DNA of 64,000 nt from Weissella viridescens (lineage in GTDB: Bacteria > Bacillota > Bacilli > Lactobacillales > Lactobacillaceae), in contig NZ_RHGY01000001.1 in NCBI RefSeq assembly GCF_003862435.1, positions 62,001 through 126,000 of the forward strand, read 5' to 3'. A program made the translations under genes and the position numbers. The notes beneath the pieces are model-generated. The model was not told the DNA's origin, made no database searches, and saw nothing but the letters and a program-made list of their open reading frames with translations. This document shows positions 34,184-42,860 of the stretch, in pieces. Position 1 is the stretch's first letter, and every line of letters begins with the position of its first letter.

Positions 34184-35683
34184 CTACCTGACGCCGGCCA
34201 TGAGTTTATTAATTCTTGGTACTAAGAAGACCAATACAACCCCTAGAGCGACTGAAGCAGCTCCGAATAGGAAGAAGTAGCTGACTTCGTTGGCTGGGTT
34301 GTATAAACGAACTAATTGTGCGTTTAAGGCAGATCCAGCTGATGAAGACAAGAACCACATTGACATCATTTGTGACATGAAGGCGTGTGGTGCTAACTTT
34401 GTTGTAACGGATAGACCAACTGGTGAAATCAACATTTCACCAATAATAACAAGGGCCCATGAACCAACAAGCCAAAGTGGAGAAACCTTCATACCAGTTC
34501 CCCAAATTGCTCCAGGTACGGCCATCAACAAGAATGATGCTCCGGCGAACATAAGTCCAACCGCGAATTTCATTGGTGCTGATGGTTGGCGCTTACCCCA
34601 AGCTGTCCACAACCATGCAAAGAATGGTGTATAAAGCATGATGAACAGTGGGTTCATTGATTGGAACATGGCTGGCTTAAACCATGATAACCATGATGGT
34701 AAATCAGCATAGTTAACACGATCAGCCGCAAATGTTGCCAAGACGATTGAACCTTGTTCTTCGATTGCCCAGAATAGCACAGCGGCTAAGAACAAAGGAA
34801 TGTAGGCAAACACACGAGAACGTTCCAAGGCAGTAACCTTTGGACTCGTTGACATGATAACAAAATAAGTAATTGGTAATAGAATCGCGACAACGGTTAG
34901 TAAGTTAATGTAATCGTTGATGCTGTTCCAACCCATCAAGTTCATCAAGATGATAACCAAAGCTAATGCAACAACGGCATATCCAACTTTGAAAATCAAA
35001 GGACGAACTTCTTCAGGTTGCAAAGGATCAGGAGCATAAAGTGAATTCTCTGAAAGATCCTTTTGACCGAAGTGGAATTGGATTAATCCAAATAGCATAC
35101 CAACGGCAGCTAATGAGAATCCAGCGTGGAAACCAAAGCTTTGTTGCGTCCAACCAACTAGGATTGGGGCAAGGAATGAACCAACGTTAATTCCAAACAC
35201 AAAGATTGAGAAACCAGAGTCACGGCGTGGATCATCTTGCTTATATAATGAACCAACCATTGAAGAAACGTTAGGCTTTAGCAACCCAGTTCCCAAAACA
35301 ATCAAGGCCATGGCACTAAACAATGCAATTGTGGCACCAGGTAGGGCAAGGACGATATGACCAATCATGATCAAAACTCCACCCCAGAACACGGTGCGAC
35401 GTTCACCCATGATACGATCGGCGATGAAACCACCAAGCGTTCCAGCTAAGTAAACCATTGAAACGTAAATGGCCATAATTGAAGCCCCGGTTGCACGATC
35501 AACGTGTAATTGCCCGGCTGAAATTAAGTACCAGATATAGAACAACAGGATCGCCTTCATACCGTAAAAGCTAAAACGCTCCCACATTTCGGTCATGAAG
35601 AGCGTCCGCAAGCCACGTGGTTGACCAAAGAAAGCTGTATCTTTCTTCTGGTCTGCCAGGGCCTTTTTATCAGCAGAATCCAT
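34184..35683 (-). CDS. dtpT: Proton-dependent di/tripeptide transporter (POT/PTR family)
   Basis: 499 residues, about fourteen membrane segments. It imports di- and tripeptides with protons. POT signatures are [18 protein letters not shown] (ExxERFxYYG) near residue 32, and [18 protein letters not shown]. The motif [14 protein letters not shown] is also typical. It is preceded by a divergent promoter region of 144 bases shared with the metallophosphoesterase. It is the main peptide-import gene beside the two-gene amino-acid permease locus. Confidence 0.93.
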   Translation of the reverse strand: MDSADKKALADQKKDTAFFGQPRGLRTLFMTEMWERFSFYGMKAILLFYIWYLISAGQLHVDRATGASIMAIYVSMVYLAGTLGGFIADRIMGERRTVFWGGVLIMIGHIVLALPGATIALFSAMALIVLGTGLLKPNVSSMVGSLYKQDDPRRDSGFSIFVFGINVGSFLAPILVGWTQQSFGFHAGFSLAAVGMLFGLIQFHFGQKDLSENSLYAPDPLQPEEVRPLIFKVGYAVVALALVIILMNLMGWNSINDYINLLTVVAILLPITYFVIMSTSPKVTALERSRVFAYIPLFLAAVLFWAIEEQGSIVLATFAADRVNYADLPSWLSWFKPAMFQSMNPLFIMLYTPFFAWLWTAWGKRQPSAPMKFAVGLMFAGASFLLMAVPGAIWGTGMKVSPLWLVGSWALVIIGEMLISPVGLSVTTKLAPHAFMSQMMSMWFLSSSAGSALNAQLVRLYNPANEVSYFFLFGAASVALGVVLVFLVPRINKLMAGVR

Positions 35684-35827
35684 GATATAGACATCTCCAA
35701 ACGATTAAATTTTATTTGCGTCCCTTTCCAAATTGGGTTCACACAATTATCAATTTTAAAGGATAAAACTAGAAACTACAAGAATAAAGTGTTATGTTAA
35801 AGTATTATATTTTAAGGGAGCGCACGC

Positions 35828-36640
35828 ATGGTCAGAATAGCAGCAAGTAGTGACAATCATCTTGATATCAATCGTGTTGATGTTGATCAGGTTATTCAGG
35901 CGGAAGCACAGGCATTGACGGAATTACATATAGATTACTATTTGATTGTCGGGGATGTGTCAAATCGTTTTAATCGAACGTTGAACTATGTGGATCAACT
36001 ACAGGCTGCACTTCCTGCAACGCAAGTATTCTTTGTCGCGGGGAATCATGACATGAGTCATGATATTTCGGAGAATGAATTAGAGACTTTGAAACATCCC
36101 AATTACCTACATAATCAATATGTAGATTTGCCAAACATGGATTGGCGCATCATTGGTTTAAATGGCTGGTACGATTATGGCTTCGCACCTGATTTACCAG
36201 AATCAGAAGCGGCTGGTTTTCACTTTGGTCGTTTCTATGATCGCATCATTGACCAAAATGAAAGTGACCTACAACGTTATCAACGGGCCTATGAGCAATT
36301 AACGCAGCAGTTAACTGCAGGTGCCACGGCCCACAAGCGAATGATTGTGATGACGCATTTTGTCCCGATTAGTGATGATTTATTACCAAATACAGCCAAG
36401 CCACGTGAGCTCGTGAATGCCATGTTGGGCTCACCTCGGACGGGAATGGTACTTGAACAAGTGCCGGGCGTGCGCCATGTGGTCTTTGGGCATGCCCATG
36501 TTACAGCCCCGATGCGTCAACATGGTCTAGTGCAATATGACAATGTGAGTTTGGGTGTTCGTCGGCGCAATGACTGGCCTGAAGCCACCTTTATGTCGAG
36601 TTGGAAAAAAAGATTGAAAATTTTAGAGGTAAATGCTTGA
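35828..36640 (+). CDS. Metallophosphoesterase
   Basis: 270 residues of the calcineurin-like family. Metal-binding motifs are all present: SSDNHLD at the N-terminus (DxH), GDVSNRF (GDxx), GNHDMSH (GNHD), MTHFVPI, and VFGHAHVTAP (GHxH). Two metal ions and a phosphoester hydrolase activity are expected. Substrate not determinable. AAGGGAGC precedes the start. The tRNA-Tyr/tRNA-Gln genes follow at once. Confidence 0.9.
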   Translation: MVRIAASSDNHLDINRVDVDQVIQAEAQALTELHIDYYLIVGDVSNRFNRTLNYVDQLQAALPATQVFFVAGNHDMSHDISENELETLKHPNYLHNQYVDLPNMDWRIIGLNGWYDYGFAPDLPESEAAGFHFGRFYDRIIDQNESDLQRYQRAYEQLTQQLTAGATAHKRMIVMTHFVPISDDLLPNTAKPRELVNAMLGSPRTGMVLEQVPGVRHVVFGHAHVTAPMRQHGLVQYDNVSLGVRRRNDWPEATFMSSWKKRLKILEVNA

Positions 36641-36665
36641 CGATGTTTAGAAATTCCTGTATATT
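36637..36665 (+). promoter_or_regulatory. Promoter of the first tRNA pair
   Basis: TTGACG (36637-36642), 17 bases, TATATT (36660-36665). It overlaps the last codons of the metallophosphoesterase gene. Confidence 0.6.
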
Positions 36666-36707
36666 ATAAATCTGTTGAGGCGCAACGTTGTTGCGAGTAG
36701 ACGTCAT

Positions 36708-36790
36708 GGGGGTTTAGCGAAGTCTGGTTAAACGCGATGGACTGTAAATCCATTCCTTCGGGTTCATAGGTTCGAATCCTATAGCCCCCA
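36708..36790 (+). tRNA. tRNA-Tyr (GTA), copy 1
   Basis: 83 bases, class II with a long variable arm. Acceptor GGGGGTT / AGCCCCC, anticodon loop CTGTAAA with anticodon GTA, T-arm GGTTCGAATCC, discriminator A. CCA is not encoded. Confidence 0.95.
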
Positions 36791-36800
36791 TTTTTATTAT

Positions 36801-36872
36801 TGGGATATGGCCAAGCGGTAAGGCATCGGTTTTTGGTACCGTGTATCGTTGGTTCGAATCCAACTATCCCAG
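36801..36872 (+). tRNA. tRNA-Gln (TTG), copy 1
   Basis: 72 bases. Acceptor TGGGATA / TATCCCA, anticodon TTG in the loop TTTTGGT, T-arm GGTTCGAATCC, discriminator G. CCA is not encoded. Confidence 0.93.
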
Positions 36873-36933
36873 CTATATAAAGCGATGAACATTTCGGTGT
36901 TTGTCGCTTTTTTGTTGTCTAAAAAATTTATGG

Positions 36934-36961
36934 TTGACAATAGGTCTGAACGACCTATAAT
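36934..36961 (+). promoter_or_regulatory. padR promoter with operator palindrome
   Basis: TTGACA (36934-36939), 16 bases, TATAAT (36956-36961). ATAGGTC at 36940-36946 and GACCTAT at 36952-36958 form a perfect 7-bp inverted repeat over the promoter spacer. A third ATAGGTC half-site is at 36975-36981. This is the expected place for PadR autorepression. Confidence 0.75.
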
Positions 36962-37003
36962 TATCTTTTGTCGGATAGGTCAAGCCGACACATGGAGGTC
37001 GGC

Positions 37004-37549
37004 ATGTACGATTTATTGATTTTAGGAATGTTAATGGCGCATGACTATTCTGGTTACAAACTAGGACATGTGCTGGGTGAGGTTTTGGTGCCACGCCGTA
37101 AGTTATCGAATGGGGTGATTTACCCGTTGTTGGATCGTTTGGAGCAAGAAGGGTATATTACCTCAGCTGAGTGCGAAATCAATGGACGCCGCACGAAGAT
37201 GATGCATATCACAGATGCTGGACGGAATCGCTTTTATGAACTCATGGCACAGCCCGTTGCAGAAGACGCTAAACGCGCAGATGTTTATCGTTTTAAGTTT
37301 CGCGGATTTGGACAAATTGGGCCCGATGAGCAACAGCAAATTTTAGATGATTATTGTCATTCCATACAAAATGATCTTGATCACTATCGCCACGCCCAAA
37401 CCAAAATGGTACGCGAGGCAGAAAAGTATCCTGAACAACAGGCGCATTATCAGTGGGCCGGCAACACCATCGCATTACAAATTGATATGTGTGAAGCCCA
37501 ACTCGCTTGGGCGAACGCACAATTAGCAGCAATTCAAACAGAGGAGTAG
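37004..37549 (+). CDS. PadR-family transcriptional regulator
   Basis: 181 residues. N-terminal winged helix with LSNGVIYPLLDRLEQEGYIT and the wing INGRRTKMMHIT, followed by a helical C-terminal dimerisation half with alpha-helical segments rich in Gln (YPEQQAHYQWAGN). PadR proteins repress efflux or detoxification genes and release them on binding a drug or phenolic acid. The start at 37004 follows GGAGG by five bases. The MFS exporter begins six bases after its stop. The regulator likely controls both genes from the palindrome at 36940. Confidence 0.88.
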   Translation: MYDLLILGMLMAHDYSGYKLGHVLGEVLVPRRKLSNGVIYPLLDRLEQEGYITSAECEINGRRTKMMHITDAGRNRFYELMAQPVAEDAKRADVYRFKFRGFGQIGPDEQQQILDDYCHSIQNDLDHYRHAQTKMVREAEKYPEQQAHYQWAGNTIALQIDMCEAQLAWANAQLAAIQTEE

Positions 37550-37554
37550 TTTAA

Positions 37555-39111
37555 ATGTCAGAAACAAAATCAGGTAGTGGTAAGAATAAATGGATTGCCT
37601 TGATTGCCATGTCTTTGGGTGTCTTTATGGCACTATTGGACGTGACCGTCGTCAACGTGGCGTTGCCAACCATGGCTGTGGATTTCAAAACCACGTTTAG
37701 TAACTTACAATGGGTCTTGAATGCTTATACCATTGTCTTTGCCTCAATCTTATTGATTGTGTCAAAGTTAGGGGACATGTACGGACGTAAGAAAATTTTC
37801 ATGATTAGTATGGTGATTTTCGTAGTGGCCTCAGCAATTAATGGAATGGCAACATCATTGCCAATCCTAATTGCTGGACGTGCGCTCCAAGCGATTGGTG
37901 GAGCTGGATTGAATTCTCTTTCAATGGCCTTGGTGGCTTCGAACTTTGAAGGAAAGTCACGTGGAACTGGAATGGGGATTCTGGGTTCCGTGATTGGTCT
38001 TTCAACGGCTTCTGGTCCACTTGTAGGTGGTTATTTGGTTGAAACGTTCGGTTGGCCTTCAATTTTCTTTGTGAACGTACCAATCGGGATTATTGCGTTT
38101 GTTTTGTCTTGGAAGTACGTTAAGGAAACGCCAAGTTATGGTAAGGGTCAAAAGATTGATTTCCTTGGTATGTTGCTTTCAGGAGCAGGATTATTTACAT
38201 TAGTGTATGGCTTGATTGAAAAGGAACAACACTTTAGCTGGGCCTGGACTGATCCACGCGTAATGGGTTGGCTATTGGCTGGTGTCGTGTTATTGATTGT
38301 CTTTATTCTTGTGGAATTGAAGTCAAAGCATCCAATGATGAATTTGAAGTTATTCAAGCATGTGAACCTGGTGGGGGCAATTTTCGTTGCCTTTGCCTTG
38401 GGTGCGGGTGTGTATGCGATTAACGCTTATCTAACAACGATGATGCAAAATTACATGGGTTATAGCGCCTTTAGTACTGGTGTCCACCAATTAGTCATGT
38501 CAATTTGGGCGCTACTCCTCGGACCAATTACAGGTCGATTAGGAAACCGTTTCTCAAAGCGTTGGATGATTGCTGGCTTCTTGGGTCTTGGGGTTGTCGC
38601 TTACTTGGTATTGGCTGTGATGATTACACCAAACATTACCTTTAATGAATTGGTTCCGGGGCTAGTCTTGCTTGGTATTTCAAATGCGATGGTTAATCCA
38701 TTGGTTAACAACGCTGGTTTGGAAGGCATCGAACCTTCTGAAACGGGAATGGCATCTGGAATTATGAACGTCTTCCGTCAATTCGGTGTGACAGTTGGAA
38801 TCGTGATGCTTGGTTTGACCCAATCAAACAAGTATGAAGATTATGTTAATGGTCACTGGGCTGGCTTACATTTGCCAGCACAAATGTCTGAGGGGTTGCA
38901 CCATGCCTTTACGAGTGCTGGTCCATTTGCAGGTCATACGATTGCGTACAACAACAGGTTGGCCAGCTTGCCGCAAATTGGACAATTGCGTAGTATGATT
39001 TTGAATGCTTATAATCACAGTATGATCGCAATCTTCATTGCAGCAGCGATTGTCATGGCAATCGGAGCTGTTGCAGCTGGATTATTGATGCGTGATCCAA
39101 AAGAAAATTAA
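37555..39111 (+). CDS. MFS drug-exporter (DHA2, EmrB/QacA type)
   Basis: 518 residues, fourteen membrane segments. Signatures: LDVTVVNVALPTM in helix 1 (the D-x-T-x-V-N motif), KLGDMYGRKKIF in loop 2-3, and the helix-5 antiporter motif GSVIGLSTASGPLVGGYL. It exports drugs or toxic compounds against protons. Under PadR control in an operon; flanked on both sides by a tRNA-Tyr/tRNA-Gln pair. GAGGAG precedes the start. Substrate unknown. Confidence 0.9.
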   Translation: MSETKSGSGKNKWIALIAMSLGVFMALLDVTVVNVALPTMAVDFKTTFSNLQWVLNAYTIVFASILLIVSKLGDMYGRKKIFMISMVIFVVASAINGMATSLPILIAGRALQAIGGAGLNSLSMALVASNFEGKSRGTGMGILGSVIGLSTASGPLVGGYLVETFGWPSIFFVNVPIGIIAFVLSWKYVKETPSYGKGQKIDFLGMLLSGAGLFTLVYGLIEKEQHFSWAWTDPRVMGWLLAGVVLLIVFILVELKSKHPMMNLKLFKHVNLVGAIFVAFALGAGVYAINAYLTTMMQNYMGYSAFSTGVHQLVMSIWALLLGPITGRLGNRFSKRWMIAGFLGLGVVAYLVLAVMITPNITFNELVPGLVLLGISNAMVNPLVNNAGLEGIEPSETGMASGIMNVFRQFGVTVGIVMLGLTQSNKYEDYVNGHWAGLHLPAQMSEGLHHAFTSAGPFAGHTIAYNNRLASLPQIGQLRSMILNAYNHSMIAIFIAAAIVMAIGAVAAGLLMRDPKEN

Positions 39112-39119
39112 AAAAAAGG

Positions 39120-39148
39120 TTGCAAACATTTAGCCAACTTGTTATTAT
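39120..39148 (+). promoter_or_regulatory. Promoter of the second tRNA pair
   Basis: TTGCAA (39120-39125), 17 bases, TATTAT (39143-39148). Unlike the first pair's promoter, so the pair has its own transcription start. Confidence 0.55.
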
Positions 39149-39163
39149 ATAAAAGTTGGTTAT

Positions 39164-39246
39164 GGGGGTTTAGCGAAGTCTGGTTAAACGCGATGGACTG
39201 TAAATCCATTCCTTCGGGTTCATAGGTTCGAATCCTATAGCCCCCA
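39164..39246 (+). tRNA. tRNA-Tyr (GTA), copy 2
   Basis: Identical in sequence to the copy at 36708. Confidence 0.95.
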
Positions 39247-39254
39247 TTTATTAT

Positions 39255-39326
39255 TGGGATATGGCCAAGCGGTAAGGCATCGGTTTTTGGTACCGTGTAT
39301 CGTTGGTTCGAATCCAACTATCCCAG
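39255..39326 (+). tRNA. tRNA-Gln (TTG), copy 2
   Basis: Identical in sequence to the copy at 36801; the spacer from tRNA-Tyr differs by two T only. Confidence 0.93.
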
Positions 39327-39405
39327 TAAGAAAAAGGTCGGTGAGCGATTTCGCTTGCCGGCCTTTTGTTATAATTAAAAGAAATGTGTACAGAAAGGAA
39401 TCCTG

Positions 39406-40152
39406 ATGCAAAGCAATCGACAAATTAAAGCGAACGCGCGCCACCAAATTATTGGTGACTTTAGTCAATTCCAAGTCGCCCTATCATTAGGCTTTGGACT
39501 TATCGTCTGGCAATTTATCTTTAGTCTAATCAATTCACGTAGTGCCCAATATCAAGATTTGATGCGGATGAGCATGAAGACTTTTAGCGGTCAATCAGTA
39601 CCATCAGATATTTATATGCAACATATTCAAAGTGCGATGCCTGGCTTGATGGGATCAGCGTTCATTGATGCCATTATTAGCGGGATGCTAGCCATTGGTA
39701 CTAGCTGGGCGTTTGTGATGTGGCAATTGACGAAAAAGCAACCGGAAGCTCCTTTCCGCACAAGTTTACGCTTCTTTGGGCGAACAACTTTGAAGGACAG
39801 CGTCATTTTGATGGCGGTGCGTTCAGTCCTCGTCTTTATCGGTTATATGTTCTTCGTGATTCCAGGAATTGTGATGTCATTGAGTTTTGCAATGGCGCCG
39901 TTTATCTATGCGGCTGATGTGCAAACAAAACGTCCTGTTCAAGGCACGATTTACTACTTGCGGGCATCAAATGCAATGATGCGTGGTTATCGCATGCAAT
40001 TGTTGTTCTTAAACATTAGCTTTATCGGATGGATGTTAGCCAATGCACTAACAAGTGGCTTAGCCAGCATCTATGTCGTACCATATTACCAGTCAACTTT
40101 GGCTCAGTTCTATGTGGCACGTCAGTTAGATATCGAAAAAAATATGTCATAA
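39406..40152 (+). CDS. DUF975-family membrane protein
   Basis: 248 residues with about five membrane segments: a soluble N-terminus with IKANARHQIIGD (typical of the family), a helix near FGLIVWQFIF, then segments near residues 85-105, 130-160 and 190-230. The motif FRTSLRFFGRTTLKDS followed by FFVIPGIVMSLSF is characteristic. Function unknown. AGGAATCC precedes the start; a terminator follows. Confidence 0.78.
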   Translation: MQSNRQIKANARHQIIGDFSQFQVALSLGFGLIVWQFIFSLINSRSAQYQDLMRMSMKTFSGQSVPSDIYMQHIQSAMPGLMGSAFIDAIISGMLAIGTSWAFVMWQLTKKQPEAPFRTSLRFFGRTTLKDSVILMAVRSVLVFIGYMFFVIPGIVMSLSFAMAPFIYAADVQTKRPVQGTIYYLRASNAMMRGYRMQLLFLNISFIGWMLANALTSGLASIYVVPYYQSTLAQFYVARQLDIEKNMS

Positions 40153-40154
40153 AC

Positions 40155-40187
40155 TAGAAAACCGATGCCATTCATCGGTTTTTTATT
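40155..40187 (+). terminator. Terminator after the DUF975 gene
   Basis: AAACCGATG / CATCGGTTT stem with T run. Confidence 0.85.
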
Positions 40188-40201
40188 TGAGGTAAATAAT
40201 C

Positions 40202-41002
40202 ATGCAAAAAAAGCAAAACTTTGAAAGACTCCGGGTTGGGCGTGATGGCGATGCCTGGCGACGTGAAGCACCAGATGTCTTGGATTTACATGCCCCCATC
40301 TTCGAACCCATTGCGGTTAAGGATCCACAAGCTGAAATGGCGGTTCATTTTTCGGAGCGAACGGAACGTGTTCCACGTGAAACATGGTATCGGTTGCTTT
40401 TACAAGAATGCCAAAAGGTAACGCAACCAGATATGCGTATCCGCAGCATTGTGCTGGATCGGCGCAATGCCATGCACATTTTATTTGTGATGCCCGACGT
40501 CTCGGCAATGCAAGTATTGACGGTTTTCGTAGGTGACACTGCGCCGCGCCTTAAACGGCATCAAATGTGGACGGGTTATTACGCGTCTATCAGAGATGTT
40601 TTGAAAGTGGTTCGCCAGTACTTGAGTAATCAACGCTATCAATCGTTCTCTTTTGCAATGTACAGTTATTTGCGCTTAAATCAGCAAGGAATCCTCCCTA
40701 GCATTCAAGCACAGCAACACCACTATTATGTTGAGACTACCGGAGACCCAATTGGTGCGGACGAAACGCATATCTTACAGGTGCTACAGGGATATGATTT
40801 ATTGCATATGACTTCTAATGGGCTTGAAATTACAGCCTTAGGGATTAGCGCTTTGAATTTTTTCGCGCGCTTTTATGAACGAGAATTCACGCAACGCTGG
40901 CAAACAGGGGCAGTAGAATTTACGTTATCAAATCAATCAATCAAATCAACGCAACGTAAAGAAGTGCAACTAGCGCGGGAGGTGGTTAAAAATGACAGAT
41001 GA
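40202..41002 (+). CDS. Hypothetical protein containing a parS site
   Basis: 266 residues, soluble, no motif I recognise. Basic N-terminus (QKKQNFERLRVGRDGD), then a mixed alpha/beta body. The stretch VPRETWYR encodes an exact parS 16-mer at 40369. It overlaps the SprT-like gene by eleven bases, so the two are translated together. A partner role with a SprT-like metalloprotein is possible but unsupported. GAGGTAAATAATC is the upstream SD. Confidence 0.6.
   Translation: MQKKQNFERLRVGRDGDAWRREAPDVLDLHAPIFEPIAVKDPQAEMAVHFSERTERVPRETWYRLLLQECQKVTQPDMRIRSIVLDRRNAMHILFVMPDVSAMQVLTVFVGDTAPRLKRHQMWTGYYASIRDVLKVVRQYLSNQRYQSFSFAMYSYLRLNQQGILPSIQAQQHHYYVETTGDPIGADETHILQVLQGYDLLHMTSNGLEITALGISALNFFARFYEREFTQRWQTGAVEFTLSNQSIKSTQRKEVQLAREVVKNDR
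40369..40384. other. parS centromere-like site inside a coding region
   Basis: TGTTCCACGTGAAACA, which exactly fits the Bacillus parS consensus TGTTNCACGTGAAACA. It is 16 kb from parB. Confidence 0.88.
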
Positions 41003-41435
41003 GGAACTCCAAAGTTTGGTCGAACAAATTTCGCTAAGTGATTTTGAACGACCTTTCGCACATCGCGCAATTTTTAATCGACGATTACGGTCGACGGGTG
41101 GGCGCTACTTATTGGCGACACACAATATTGAGATTAACCTTAAGATGTTAACAGACTTTGATGACGAGACATTACGTGGCGTGATTCAACATGAATTAAT
41201 TCATTATCACATGCACACACAAGGCTTGCCACATCAACACCGTGATCGCGCTTTTAAAGAGGAATTGGCACGCACTGGGGCATTACGCTTTGCGCCAGCG
41301 AAACCAGAAACTGCCAAATGGCACTATCAATGTGCCAACGGGCATGATATTTATCGTAACCGGCGCATGAATGTAAATCGTTATGTTTGTGGGAAATGTC
41401 GCGCACGTTTAAAATTAATGAACCAAAATGGTTGA
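40992..41435 (+). CDS. SprT-like metalloprotein
   Basis: 147 residues of the SprT family. The HExxH zinc motif appears as QHELIHYHMHTQGLPHQ near residue 68, followed by a C-terminal zinc-ribbon-like part with YQCANGH and VCGKCRARL (two Cys pairs). Eukaryotic relatives are DNA-protein crosslink proteases; the bacterial role is unproven. It overlaps the preceding gene by eleven bases. Confidence 0.88.
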   Translation: MTDEELQSLVEQISLSDFERPFAHRAIFNRRLRSTGGRYLLATHNIEINLKMLTDFDDETLRGVIQHELIHYHMHTQGLPHQHRDRAFKEELARTGALRFAPAKPETAKWHYQCANGHDIYRNRRMNVNRYVCGKCRARLKLMNQNG

Positions 41436-41484
41436 CTAACTAATTGTTAGCGTGATATATTTTACTGGTTAATTAACCGGTAAA
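41432..41484 (+). promoter_or_regulatory. adc operon promoter and AdcR operator
   Basis: TTGACT (41432-41437), 18 bases, TATATT (41456-41461). Directly downstream, 41461-41484 is a near-perfect inverted repeat (TTTACTGGTTAA followed by TTAACCGGTAAA). Each half is one mismatch from the TTAACYRGTTAA zinc-regulator site of AdcR/ZitR. This supports AdcR autoregulation. Confidence 0.8.
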
Positions 41485-41494
41485 GGAGTTTTCG

Positions 41495-41971
41495 ATGACA
41501 GTTACAGAAAATGCAGCACAAGTAGATGATTTTTTGAATCAGATTTTATTGCTTGCTGAAAATCAACGCGAAATCCTCTTGGGATTTGCACATAAACAAA
41601 CCATTACCTTAACACAGGGCCATCTTTTGATGATTTTGGCACAAAAAGGACCGCAAACAAATGGGGAGTTGGCACAAGCTTTAGCAGTATCGCCAGCTGC
41701 GGTCACTAAGGCGATGAAGATTTTGCAAAATGAACAAAATCCCATGGTGACGTTAATGCCAGATCCAGATGATGGGCGGATTAATCGTTGGGCGTTAACT
41801 GATGCTGGACGAACGATGGCGACTGAACATGCGGACGAGCATCAGACGACACAAAGCGAATATGTTTCTGTTTTGAATCACTTTACCGATGATGAACAAG
41901 CCGTCATTTCGCGTTTCTTAACGGCGATGACAGACAAGTTAACGGGGGTTAATGATGCGCAGTCAACTTAA
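41495..41971 (+). CDS. adcR: MarR-family zinc regulator AdcR
   Basis: 158 residues, winged helix of the MarR type: LTQGHLLMILAQKGPQTNGELAQALAVS with recognition helix AAVTKAMKILQ, and wing DPDDGRINRWALT. The C-terminal helix includes DEHQTTQSEY, which could offer His zinc ligands. It represses zinc uptake when zinc is bound. The assignment comes from the zinc ABC transporter that follows and from its operator upstream. It overlaps the next gene by twenty bases. Confidence 0.88.
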   Translation: MTVTENAAQVDDFLNQILLLAENQREILLGFAHKQTITLTQGHLLMILAQKGPQTNGELAQALAVSPAAVTKAMKILQNEQNPMVTLMPDPDDGRINRWALTDAGRTMATEHADEHQTTQSEYVSVLNHFTDDEQAVISRFLTAMTDKLTGVNDAQST

Positions 41972-42860
41972 TAAAATTCTTTTATCTTTTACGGGAGCTT
42001 TGGTTTTATTTTTAATCGGGCTCGTGATTTATACCGGATTACAGCAGAATAAGAGTACTGATTTAGGGAATAGTCCCATCCGGGTAGTTAGTAGCTTGAA
42101 TAGTTATGGTGAAATGGCCGAAGCGGTGTTGGGGAATCAGGGTGAAGTGAAAAGTGTCATGACGAACCCGGATGTTGACCCACATGACTTTGAGCCAACG
42201 GCAAATACCGCAAAGTTGTATCAACGCGCGACAGTGACCATCTCTAATGGTGGCGGCTATGATACGTGGAGTGAGCGCTTCACGAAAGCTAACAAAGACG
42301 CCAAGGCGATTAACGTAGGTCAAATGTATCATTATCAAGAAGGTCAGAATGAGCATTTTTGGTATCAACCTGATGTTGTAAATCGGGTGACGAATGCCTT
42401 AGTTGAAACATACAGTACCATCAAACCTGACCAACGGGCCTACTTTGAACAAAATGCCAAAAATTACCAAAATAAAATGAAGAAGGTGGATCACCTTCGG
42501 ACGCAATTAAAGCAGCAGATGGCTGGTAAAGGGGTTTTGGCAACAGAACCAGTTTTTGATCCAGAGCTAGAAGCTGTAGGAGCGAAGCGTTTAGATACGG
42601 CTTTTGCCCAAGCGATTGATGAAGGAAATGATCCAACACCAGCAGCGATGTCAGAATGGCAGGGCAAGTTAAAGGATCATGAAGCGGTGGCGGTGATTGA
42701 TAACACGCAATCATCAAGTAAGTTAGTGAAGCAGGCTTTGCAAGAAGCCAAGGCAGCAGGGGTACCGATTGTACCGGTAACCGAATCAATGCCTAAAAAC
42801 ACTTCGTATATTGATTGGCAATATAATCAACTAAAGAGTCTGCAAAAGGCGGTGCAATAA
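41952..42860 (+). CDS. adcA: Zinc ABC transporter substrate-binding protein (AdcA-like)
   Basis: 302 residues of the ZnuA/AdcA cluster A-I family. Metal ligands are visible: DVDPHDFEPT (His) near residue 75, NEHFWYQPD (His) near 135, and the Glu/Asp in AVAVIDNTQS near 245. The usual lipobox Cys is absent: the N-terminus has a hydrophobic helix (LLSFTGALVLFLIGLVIYTGL) with no Cys, so the protein is probably anchored by an uncleaved helix. The His-rich loop of typical AdcA is also missing. Confidence 0.85.
   Translation: MMRSQLNKILLSFTGALVLFLIGLVIYTGLQQNKSTDLGNSPIRVVSSLNSYGEMAEAVLGNQGEVKSVMTNPDVDPHDFEPTANTAKLYQRATVTISNGGGYDTWSERFTKANKDAKAINVGQMYHYQEGQNEHFWYQPDVVNRVTNALVETYSTIKPDQRAYFEQNAKNYQNKMKKVDHLRTQLKQQMAGKGVLATEPVFDPELEAVGAKRLDTAFAQAIDEGNDPTPAAMSEWQGKLKDHEAVAVIDNTQSSSKLVKQALQEAKAAGVPIVPVTESMPKNTSYIDWQYNQLKSLQKAVQ

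Noticed and set aside
40317-40539. Short minus-strand ORFs containing MFHVEH or VSRGT near parS
   Set aside because: They are parS palindromes read in other frames; the real gene is on the plus strand.
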